Of a DNA stretch of 64,000 nucleotides, positions 54,995 to 64,000 are shown piece by piece (the first letter of the stretch is position 1; every line of letters begins with the position of its first letter). The translations under genes were made by a program, and so were the position numbers. The stretch spans positions 10,014,251-10,078,250 of the forward strand of contig OX637351.1 of NCBI GenBank assembly GCA_951799405.1, in the 5' to 3' direction. Source of the stretch: Agapetus fuscipes. Taxonomy: Eukaryota; Arthropoda; Insecta; Trichoptera; Glossosomatidae. The notes under the pieces are model-generated. The model was not told where the DNA came from, did not search any database, and saw only the letters and a program-made list of their open reading frames with translations.

Positions 54995-55255
54995 TGTAAC
55001 GAGATGAGTTTGTTTGTTTGGTAGAATGGAAAATTGTATTTAAATTTGAATGGAAACAGGAAAACAAAAGAATGCAGAAAGGGGAAGAAGCTTGCCTGGC
55101 GTGAGAGCCACAAGCATGTGTAATTAAGAATAATTAATATTATTGTGCTGTGGTTTATTGTGTATACATTGTGAAAGGAATAAAAGTAAACATATTAAAG
55201 TGGCTGTTACATTATTAATTGTGTCAATCAGTAGGACAGAGGAAAAACCCTCACA
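54995..55255 (+). repeat. 3' LTR of the gag-only element
   Basis: TGTAACGAG to CCCTCACA, 261 bp, following the purine tract at about 54977-54990. Confidence 0.95.
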
Positions 55256-55389
55256 GTCTCCAAGAAACTACTAAAGTAAGTAATTAAAATTTCTCACAAT
55301 AAATACGGTACCTTATATTTTATTGTATTAACATGCTTCTAAGTTGATATAGTAGGTAGATAAAATCATAGGATAAAATAATTACACCT

Positions 55390-55585
55390 TTTTGCCTTCA
55401 CAAGAAATGAGAACCAGCCCCCCCGGGACCTGGGAAACCCCCACTTCAACTGAAAGTGGTTGTTGTGAGGCTGGCCCCCTTACCCGTAAAAATAAATAGG
55501 TCCCAAATCGCCACATGCGATCCCTTTGGGGATAACGCAGGCAAGAAGTTACACGATATGTATTGCTTAGTTGCCTGCTTATCCC
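55390..55585 (+). mobile_element. SINE-B, tRNA head missing
   Basis: CACAAGAAATGAGAACCAGC, CCCACTTCAACTGAAAGTGG, GCCCCCTTACCCGTAAAAAT, GGCAAGAAGTTACAC. 55585-55920 shows nothing else. Confidence 0.75.
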
Positions 55586-55924
55586 AGGATCCGTGAGACC
55601 ATTTGATTCTTACAGTCATTGTTTCAGTAAATCACAAATAGTAATTTATAAAGTCAAGAAACAGAAGAAGAAGAAAATAATAATAAGAAAACGTGCCGCT
55701 TAAAAACTTTAATTTAAAAAAAAAAAATTGCACAGAATCTGTACTCGACTTTCTTGCAAAAATTAACCCACTGTATTACGTATGTAAAGCTAGAATTATC
55801 TACCGGCTTATGCCGTTTCAATAAAAAATATAATAAATCAATTATAAATCAATTTTATTCCACCGCGGTGTGTACCTGCATACTCGTACAATATGGATAT
55901 AGCCATACAAATACTTAAATGAAT

Positions 55925-56030
55925 AGACATATTTGGTGGATTTATTTGTTGAGCGCCGTTTTGTGTGAATCACACCTCAAGAGCCCTCTGCGAGGTTGGT
56001 CTTCTCTGGAAAAAGCGCCAATTACACAAG
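55925..56030 (-). mobile_element. SINE-C tail 1 fragment
   Basis: Reversed: TTATTTGTTGAGCGCCG, TCACACCTCAAGAGCCCTC, AAAGCGCCAATTACAC. Confidence 0.68.
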
Positions 56031-56033
56031 AAA

Positions 56034-56290
56034 GATCCTTGACTTATAGGTTGGTATAAAGCTGACCACGCATAGTGTAAAAAATAATTTACTTTGTCAA
56101 TGTCACCCCTGTTTCAAGGAAAGTCGGCAAGAGTTGCAGGTTTTATGTTCATTTGAGATTTGGTTTTAAATTGTAAGTACACATTCAGCGTTTTTAAGCG
56201 CGAATTTACACGTGTCTGTTTCTGGGCATGCATTTGATATGAGTTTTTAACTTTAATATATCTTTGCAACTTAGATTTTAGAATCTAGAA
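56034..56290 (+). mobile_element. Unit A, full length
   Basis: TCCTTGACTTATAGGTTGG to TTTGCAACTTAGATTTTAG. Confidence 0.8.
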
Positions 56291-56384
56291 TCTAGATTAT
56301 TATAGATGGTCATTGAACCCTTTTGTATGCAAACTAGGACTTTGTATGGTGGGTAAAACGCAAAAAAAAAAAAAAAAAAACGCA

Positions 56385-56702
56385 ACTCAGCTACACATAT
56401 AGTGTAACTTCTTGCCGCGTTATCCCCGAAGGGGTCGCATGTGGCGAGTTGAACCTATTTATTTTTACAGGTAAGGGGGCCGGCCTTACGCCAACCATTT
56501 CAGATGAAGTGGAGGTTTCCCAGCTCCCGAGAGTGCTGGTACTCATTTCTTGTGAAGGCTGAGTAAACCTTGCCGGTATTTTATTTTGGGGTTTGAAAAT
56601 AAACACCGAAACGGGAAATCATTTCTGACACCCTCGGTGGGATTCGAACCCGAGCTTTCGGCATGGAATGCAAGCACTCTACCACCTGAGCTATCGACCG
56701 GA
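56385..56702 (-). mobile_element. SINE-B, full length
   Basis: The best-kept copy. A-rich stretch on plus before 56382, CTACACATATAGTGTAACTTC, GGGGCCGGCCTTACG, GGTGGGATTCGAACCC, CTACCACCTGAGCTATCG. On the minus strand both pol III boxes are close to consensus. Confidence 0.83.
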
Positions 56703-56809
56703 CCAACTATCTGGGTATCAGGGTAAACTTTTTAGTTATATTTTGAAATTGTAACGACTGATTATTATTGATATTTATAAATTTTTAAGAATCGCAGCCT
56801 TTTATCTTA

Positions 56810-57890
56810 TTTTAACCCTTTGACTACCAAGAAAATTGCTAATACATTTTGTATGGAAAATTTTCACTTTGTATGGCGGCTATACTTCTAATTCACTTTT
56901 TGGAAAAAATAATGATGGCAATATATACGTTATTATTATTGTTTTACATTTGTACTACATTATTTTTTTATTAACCGCCATTAACTGCCGAGGATTTTTC
57001 ATTTTTTTTTTCTTTTGTATGGCAACTCCCTAAATCGAGATCATGATGAAACAATGATTATTGTCAGTAGATAGCACTATTTTATTAACGAATTCACAGA
57101 AAATTTGAAAAAAATCGTTGGAGCCGTTTTTGAGAAAATCGCATTTAAAAATTTCAGCTCTTCGGAAGCCATCTTGAATTTTCAACAAAGAAAAAAATCT
57201 TTCCTTATAAATTGTAGGGACAGTTTTGTTCTTTCTATTAAATCTAAAACAAATTTAAATATCTTGAATTTTAATGGGTTTTTGTTATATTTTCGATTTA
57301 AAATTTGAGGTCGTGTAAACAGTGCTTTATATTATTTTTTTCAAAATATTTATTTTTTAAATTTGTAGAAATTTATGTTGTCCATAATATTGTAGGACGT
57401 TATATTTTTGTTGACCCCTTAACTTTCGAGAAAATCACGATTGTTTGTTTTTTTCATATGGCAGCCCATAGACACAGATTAGCAAGAGTGTTGCCATAAG
57501 TAATTTATTAAGTTAAAAATTAATTTGTGGCAATTCTGAAAATTTAAGAAAAATTCTTGGAGCCGTTTTTGAGAAAAGTGCAATTTTATGTTTTTTTTGT
57601 ATCGCAGCCATCTTGAATTTTCAAGTTGGTGTAATGTCATGTTATTCATACTTAATACATGTCCAAAAAAGTTGATGTAGCCAAAATTTGGTATCTCTAG
57701 GTCTTATACTTTGGAAAGTGACACACATACATACACACACACACACATACGGACGGACGTTTTTGAAAGATAGTGTTTTTTGGCATGTCCTGCACCAGGA
57801 CAACTCATTTCCGTGAAAACCTCGAAAACAAATTTTCACACCAAATCAATACTTTCTTTATAGCCTTCAGCTATAGCAAGAAAGTAAAAA
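56810..57890 (+). repeat. Two-unit degenerate repeat ending in a hairpin
   Basis: GGAGCCGTTTTTGAGAAAA followed by GCCATCTTGAATTTTCAA occurs near 57118 and 57558, each preceded by a TATGGCA-type segment. It ends with a CA-rich microsatellite (57720-57750) and the hairpin TACTTTCTTTATAGC / GCTATAGCAAGAAAGTA (57850-57886). The family is unknown. Confidence 0.5.
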
Positions 57891-57894
57891 TAAG

Positions 57895-58665
57895 CATGCA
57901 TAATATTGTATTCATTTGGTTTGAAATAATTTTGGTAAAAAATGTACCTACCACAATAAGTAAAATCGAAATAAGCAACTTCAGAAGTCAAACCGAACGC
58001 ATATTTCGTTGTTCCATTTTCAAATGATCTGTCAAATTCAAAATTCCATGTCGTTCGACTTACCTACATTATTACATACATCGATGATTCGGTTCATAAT
58101 ATATTATATCATTTACTAAGACATACCTACCGATTTATTTCAGGTTTCACATTTGAAATCTGTAATATCTTACAAATAGTTTAAATTTCTATTTTTAGAA
58201 TAATTTAATCTACCAAGTAGAGCAATCTTGGGACGCGTAGACTTTTGTTTGAACTCGTTATCTGAGGTAAACTTTTATCAGTCAAATTTTACAATCTCAA
58301 CTTATTTTTTCCATTATAAGCAGATGTTCCTGTGTACAAGCAAACTGATAAATAATGGCTCCGCAGGTGTGAAACGTCTTTAAATCTTGTATTAAGTTGA
58401 GCACCTACAAGCTTTTAACATCGCCATCATCACTATCACGACAACCTTAGTTTTTCCAGTCCATCATGAAGTTCTTCGTATTATAAAGACACGTTATCAC
58501 ATTAAGGATGTAAAGAAGAAACCCTGTGAGGAGAATTTCCTTACTTTTAGGAAATAATTGATGGGGAAGACTGTCGAGCATTTTGAATGTAGAAAATGCG
58601 ATGGAAAAAAGAGACGAGGGAGATCGAGAAAACTGTGGCTCGAATAATTATATATTATATGTGAG
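57895..58665. other. Intergenic, nothing recognised
   Basis: No gene or family repeat was seen. Confidence 0.4.
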
Positions 58666-58669
58666 AGTA

Positions 58670-58860
58670 AAAATCGTTCTATGCTGCAAGAATATATTGG
58701 CATTTAAGGCATAGCCAAAGGCGGACACGTGTAAGTTCGCGCTTGCACATGATGCACGTGCACTTACAAACAAAAATCAAACCTCACGTGAACATACACC
58801 TTGCACCTCCTGCCGCCCTTCTCTGAAACGAGGTGGACTTGGCAAAAGTGAACCATGTAA
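58670..58860 (-). mobile_element. Unit A, diverged
   Basis: GACACGTGTAAGTTCGCGC, CAAACCTCACGTGAACATAC, GGCAAAAGTGAACCATG. Confidence 0.6.
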
Positions 58861-58894
58861 TGTGCCAAGAATGAATGTAATTATGTACCATGAA

Positions 58895-59000
58895 TGCAAT
58901 TGAGGGAGAGGTATGAAGTAGGTGATGGATATGAATTAATTGTTGAGAGAGGTATGCGAGTGGGCGCAACTCTGCAGAGGCTTTGACCACCTGTAGTGGA
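58895..59000 (+). pseudogene. LINE 3' end scrap
   Basis: GAGAGAGGTATGCGAGTG and GCAACTCTGCAGAGGC match the scrap at 46190. Confidence 0.4.
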
Positions 59001-59034
59001 ATAGCGATAGTATAGGTACACTAAAACTGTGATC

Positions 59035-59283
59035 TATAATCGATAATCTAAGTTGCAAGGATATATATTCATTTAAAGTTCTCAAATGCATGCCCACAAA
59101 CAAACACGTGTAGTTCGCGCTTACAAATGCTGAATGTGTACTTACAAATAAAATCCAAACCTCAAATGAACATAAGCCCTACAACTTTTGCTGACCTTCC
59201 CTGACACAGGGGTGACATTGGCAAAGTGAACCATTTTTTACAGTATGGGTGGTCAGCCTCATACCAACCTATAAGTCAAGGAA
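59035..59283 (-). mobile_element. Unit A, full length
   Basis: From TATAATCGATAATCTAAGTTGC to CAACCTATAAGTCAAGGAA. A head scrap (ACAGTACGGGTGGTCAGCC) lies at 59342. Confidence 0.8.
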
Positions 59284-59756
59284 TTGATGATGAGTGATGA
59301 ATGTTAAAAATCAAACAGGATAATTTCCCCATATCATTGTTTACAGTACGGGTGGTCAGCCTCATCCCAGCAAATGCGATAAATCTCTTGATAAGCAATA
59401 TGAGGCTGACAAAGTTTCTCAGCTGTCAGTATTCGAGCCATAATTTATCATCTGCCATCTTGCTGTGACACATTTGTCTTAATTGCCGAACACAGAGTGT
59501 TGGACGCTTTGTCCGCAAGTACGTCTATACTTGACCATAACGTTTTACCAAATATGATCTCACACTAAAAGGTTCCACGACTAATCTGTCACAGACAACC
59601 CGTCGACACACAGCTCAACCATGGACAAATCGATCTAACGACAGTATATCCAGACAACTTTTCGCTCAACGAGCTCTTGGCCAAGTGAAATTCGGTCCCA
59701 TATGATAGTACGTCCATTCGACTTATTGGTTAATGACGTTTCGCTCACAAGCAATT

Positions 59757-59955
59757 TATCAATACCTTTAGAGCTCGTTCCCACTTGTCGGGTGTCGGAT
59801 CCGTATATTAATCGGAGGTTCCAGTGGCAGAGCATTTCGGACAAAATCGGTTTCCGATAAGTGTGAACAGCTCCATACATAATGTTTTGCCACTGGAACC
59901 TCCGATTAATATACTTATTCGACACCCGACAAGTGAGAACGGGCTCTAAAGGTAA
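59757..59955. mobile_element. MITE with about 70-bp inverted ends
   Basis: TACCTTTAGAGCTCGTTCCC and ATTAATCGGAGGTTCCAGTG on the left are matched by CACTGGAACCTCCGATTAAT and GGGCTCTAAAGGTA on the right. The loop is about 60 bp. Confidence 0.75.
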
Positions 59956-60182
59956 AACTGAATTAGTTAGACATTTAGCTAACATGGGTTTCTCAGATAA
60001 ATGCACATTTTTCACGAGAGAAAACACTACAAAAGGAGTGAAAATCCTGTAGTTTAGAAGTTTTTCATTAGCACTTCCATATAAATAGTTCACTTAATAC
60101 ATGAGCAATTATCCCTAATAAAATCTATTATCAACGATTTATCAAATCAGTGAGCCAGTACTTATTCAGTTTTACCTTTAAG
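59948..60182. mobile_element. MITE-E copy
   Basis: TAAAGGTAAAACTGAAT at the left and ATTCAGTTTTACCTTTA at the right. It shares its left end with the previous MITE. Confidence 0.68.
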
Positions 60183-60634
60183 GTGGCGGTATAGTCTACA
60201 TATAGCTCCATCACAGCAAACTACAATTAATTGAAACTACAAGAAAGACAAAGGTTTTTTTGAAGAGTAAATTTTCTGTGATAGAGCTGTCTGCAGACCT
60301 ATATTGTATGTGACCGAAATGTTGTAGATCGAAAGTCGTGTGACCGATTTGTCCATGGACGAGCTGTCTGAGGACGAGTTATCTTTGATGGACGACTCAT
60401 CTTGACATGAAACAAACGCTAAAGTTAAGTTTACACGTATAATAGTATAGTCGAGGTGCTAATCATGTCCAATAATCAAGATGGACGCGGCGAGTGGGCA
60501 TCAACAAATCAATACTGAGCAGTACCCGAGTCACAACACTGCGTTTACCCACCTCGACTGCGTGAATAGGAAAATGTGTGGAAACTAAGTCCCTCCCTAG
60601 GTGTGTTGCCGTGTATTTCTTAAATTTTTGATTG

Positions 60635-60841
60635 ATGCGATCTAGAGTTTATGTAAACGTTTGTAATGTTCCCCCCCCCCCTGCCGATGAAGGGGAGACG
60701 GAGGAACAGAGAGGAGACTCGAAAAGAAGCGCGAAAGAGGGATTTTTACCTCCTCCGGTAGAAGTGGAGCGATCGAATGTGCAGGAGAATACCCTGGAGT
60801 CACCAGGATTCAAGTGCAACAAACCTTCTTTGAAGGAATAG
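60635..60841 (+). CDS. Small open reading frame, unrecognised
   Basis: 68 residues from ATG: VNVCNVPPPPADEGETEEQ, KRSAKEGFLPPPVEVERSN, ESPGFKCNKPSLKE. No domain is recognised. The base composition is more gene-like than its surroundings. It could be an exon fragment or chance. Confidence 0.15.
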   Translation: MRSRVYVNVCNVPPPPADEGETEEQRGDSKRSAKEGFLPPPVEVERSNVQENTLESPGFKCNKPSLKE

Positions 60842-60849
60842 CACTAGGC

Positions 60850-62930
60850 TGCTTCGATTCTTTTCCACCCTTCAGTTTCAGCTGCTGGAAGAGCAATCTA
60901 CCCCAATCGAGGTAGTAATTATTTTTGGCCAATTATTATGTGATCATCTAGCTAAGGGTAGGACTCCTCGTCGTGTGGAAGATAATGAAACAGAACGTTG
61001 TGTTATTTTTTTGTTTTACCGTTTCAAAATCTACTTTAGTGGCAAACCCAAGTACTTTTTGGGAGGTGTACCTCTCATACATTTCTACCTTTTTATAAGA
61101 TTATAACGAGTATTGATTTTGCGTTTACGCGATCAAAGATGAGGTAGTATGAACTACAATTATTTTTAAGGCGACGAGATTTAAGCGTTATTAATTACGG
61201 AACGGTCTTAATGTGTGCGAGTTTAATTAATTGGAATATAAGGTAGTCGAAATTATTTTCAGATAAAAACATAAATGACATAAAAATTGCGAGATGAAAG
61301 GCAGTTAGGTTTTAGTTTGTTAGTGAAAGTAATTACAGGCAAGGCGATCTCTTCTTTGTTGTAATTCTTACCTTTGCGCGTCCACCTGTAAATTAATAGG
61401 TTCATGGCTTTTACAGCATCTTTCTATGACCACCGGTCATCTGAAAGGCACTGCAAAATGGACCTTTATTAGTTATTTCAAGGAAAGGATTCGGATACAC
61501 GCGGCGTGAAACTAAGATTTCGACACCCTCGTCGATTAAGTGACTCTAATTAATCATGGCAAATGGCCCCAACGGCCTTTTGAGTACCTCCTCCAATTCC
61601 CCTTGTACTCTACCCATCTTCTCCGTATGGTAATCTTTTGCTGCAAAAAACCACGGGGCAGGAAGGTTAGTCTGGATTGTGTGTGTTCAGCTACAAGTTA
61701 CTGCAATAATGTTGGCTCCAAGCAAACTCCAAGTATATATGATCAGAGATCATGGAACATTAATCCAGCTGAGTGAGCCCAGATCATTTCAGGAACTCTC
61801 GTTGCGACCGGAGGTCGGGAACATATCCAGTTGTATTTGGCCAGAGGCCGGCTGCCAATTTTCAGGAACTTTGTTGTGATCAGGAACATATTATGACCAA
61901 GGTCACTCAGCGGTTTTCAAATTCAACTGCATTAAGTACATCTGCGTTATTCTTTGGATATCTCGATATGAGATTGCAGGCATTTCGGCTTCAGCACATA
62001 CTGCAGAGTTGTTTGTTTATAATTTATTTATGAAATTTGTATTTTATTAGCTTGGCCAACCCCTAGTGTGATGGATGTGTAATGGTGTGTTTGGAATACA
62101 TTTTCACCTTCAGATGGATCACTTTCAGGCCTTACTTATTGGTAATTCATGCAACATGCAAATCCTTCATAATCATTCTTTCATTCTCACCACCTCAAGG
62201 AGAGCAGCATTCCGTAATGTGTAAGAGTGATTAGGTAATTCTGCATTGAATGTTATAGGTTTTCAGGAATTTTCCTGAAACTAGGGTCTTCCCGTGACTG
62301 TGGAACGTTCAACACCAGACCCACATTTATAAACTAAAACAATAGGTCCCATCATCTTGCAAACCTATGCGATACACTACCCACCGGACAAACTCGTCCA
62401 ACCGTTTTCCACAACAAGGGAAATTTCAGGAAGGACCATTCGGTAAGGAAATGACATTGGGAACGGCTGGCTTCAGGAATCAGTATATCTCGAATGCAAG
62501 CGAACCAAACATTTCTTAATTCAATATAACATTGCAGAATTCCGGCAAGAATCTAAATGAATACAAAATGTCAACGTTGGTGTGTTTGTGTGTGTTGTGT
62601 TAGTACATAAATGCAGAATCAAGATAGAAATAGAAAATAATTGCTATGTTGAAATAAGAAGAAAACCTCCCTCCGCTTAGTTAAGTCAATGAATCTCTGA
62701 AATAAACTTATAATTAACAAATTATGCATCGATAAGAAAATAAGTAGGAAAATCTTTCCCCCGCACAGGTAAGTCGATGAATCCCTGAAAGTAAATATTT
62801 ATAACCAAGTACACAGTGATAAGAAACTCTGAAAGAAAACACCAACATAAAATGAAATAAAGTAATATGTTCAATGAAATTTAGTTTTAATATTTTTTAG
62901 GGTTTGGTAGTTCACACAGTGAAAGTCCAT
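60850..62930. other. Intergenic, nothing recognised
   Basis: Free of the SINE and LINE families that fill the rest, hence possibly unique sequence. No supported exon was seen. Confidence 0.4.
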
Positions 62931-62932
62931 TG

Positions 62933-63125
62933 TATAATTAATTAAATAATACACTGTTTTAATTCACTAAATTTTATTTTAAAAAAGTCAAACGTTTTCG
63001 CCTAAAAAGGCATCATCAGGTACAAGTTTGTCATTGTCCTGATGATGCCTTTTTAGGCGAAAACGTTTGACTTTTTTAAAATAAAATTTAGTGAATTAAA
63101 ACAGTGTATTATTTAATTAATTATA
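62933..63125. repeat. Perfect 88-bp inverted repeat, 17-bp spacer
   Basis: Arms 62933-63020 and 63038-63125 are exact complements. The inner end of each arm reads CCTGATGATGCCTTTTTAGG followed by CGAAAACG, a CTGATGA-stem-GAAA arrangement like a hammerhead core. Outer ends are AT-rich (TATAATTAATTAAATAAT). Confidence 0.92.
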
Positions 63126-63129
63126 AAAT

Positions 63130-64000
63130 TTAGTTTTAGTTTAGTAGATTTTTAGTTAATCTGTTAGTATAATCAAAGAAAACTCAGCCCAGGAAAACAG
63201 CTCAGGAACAACTCTGTATTATACGTAAATAGTTATTTTAATTTTAAATAATGAAAGGCCGGATCCCAATAAGAAATATAACCACTGCACTTTTCACTTC
63301 ACGATAATAATGTCAAATTAAATCAAAAGAATGTCCGCGCTTAATATTTATAAAAGTTATTATTTAAATTTCAAGTTCAATAGATGCGTATTCAAAGTTT
63401 TCTTGATTAATGTTCCTTTATTTATGAAATATTTTTATTATCTAGAAAATCGGAATGAATATATTATTAAGCTTTGAAACAAAAGACACCCGTATCGACC
63501 GCAAGCTGAAATCGAACTCCCGAATTTAATTTAATATTCAAGAACCGAAGTATATATTTTTAGATTTTTGAAGAGTAAGAAGAGAAAACACATGCGTATC
63601 GATCGCTATCTGAAATCCAACTCCCCCATCCCTTGCAACGTCAGGGGTGCATCTCATCCCTCCCCTCCCCTTGAGATACTTCCTCTCTTCCCCAAGATCT
63701 GCCACCAGTCAAAGTGATATAATTATTGGTTGAAAAACAGAGAACTCTACACGTTTTATACTCAAGTACAGAGATGCGCCCATTGCTGACTGCTAAGCGA
63801 AGCAATGACTTTATGAATTATGTTTCTTATTTGGTTATTAGTTCATAACCGACGAAGAAATGAATGGTTGATTTAAATGAGACACTAAGTACCATAGTGG
63901 TCAATTTGAGAAAAAGAGGAAAACGTACCTATATGTGAAGGTTTAAAATATTTTCAGTAACTTTGTAATGCAGCTCATACGACGTCGCGTCGTTATTTCC
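63130..64000. other. Intergenic, nothing recognised
   Basis: No gene or family repeat was seen. Confidence 0.4.

Larger units (their letters stand above)
52351..55259 (+). mobile_element. Gag-only LTR retrotransposon
   Basis: Element 52355-55255 (2901 bp) with GTCT duplications at 52351-52354 and 55256-55259. LTRs of 261 bp differ at two positions. A primer site TGGCGCCCAACG at 52619, of the tRNA-Lys kind, follows the left LTR, and a purine tract GAGAGGAAGGAGG precedes the right one. Protease, reverse transcriptase, RNase H and integrase core are gone. 54347-54975 is AT-rich with no frame. Confidence 0.93.
59590..60370. repeat. Large imperfect inverted repeat enclosing two MITEs
   Basis: CCATGGACAAATCGATC near 59620 faces GACCGATTTGTCCATGG near 60330, with further similarity around both. 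The interior is the pair of elements listed next. Confidence 0.5.

Overview
The window is a stretch of nuclear genome from an arthropod, almost certainly an insect. It holds a spliced C-type lectin gene, two families of LTR retrotransposon, several non-LTR (LINE) families, tRNA-derived SINEs and many short inverted-repeat elements. AT-rich DNA scattered with GTAGGTAC-type words resembles lepidopteran DNA, but the order cannot be fixed from sequence alone.

The only convincing host gene is on the minus strand, from 20139 down to 708. It has four exons (19960-20139, 4239-4317, 2635-2803, 708-1353) with consensus splice sites and matching phases, and encodes a 357-residue secreted protein: signal peptide, one C-type lectin domain and a long basic tail. 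Its first intron (about 15.6 kb) is packed with transposon debris.

Right of 20.2 kb there is no confident host gene. 20.4-31.8 kb is LINE and SINE DNA and includes a nested stack at 24576-28982: a SINE fragment inside a non-autonomous hAT element, inside an RTE-like LINE, inside a composite 5S rRNA/tRNA SINE. 32486-36946 is a young Ty3/gypsy element with identical 233-bp LTRs, a 5-bp target duplication and an in-frame loss of the RNase H region. 37-52 kb is mixed SINE, LINE and MITE DNA. 52022-52230 is an 11-bp minisatellite, followed by a second LTR element (52355-55255) that keeps gag and only the C-terminal scrap of integrase. 55.3-64 kb holds more SINEs, foldback elements and a perfect 88-bp inverted repeat at 62933-63125.

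Family names used here are local. Unit A: about 240 bp, starts TTCCTTGACTTATAGG, ends in GATTA-type repeats; it is also the 3' end of the RTE-like LINE. SINE-B: tRNA head with TAGCTCAGTTGGTAGAG. SINE-C: tRNA head with TAGTCCAGTGGC, sometimes preceded by 5S rRNA, with two alternative tails. SINE-D: head like a class II tRNA (TTATGGCCGAGGGGG), A-rich tail. Element G: repeat with TTTGCCTTTTCCCTAGCA. MITE-E and MITE-J: short inverted-repeat elements. Most repeat boundaries were judged by eye from copy-to-copy alignment and are good to about 10 bp.
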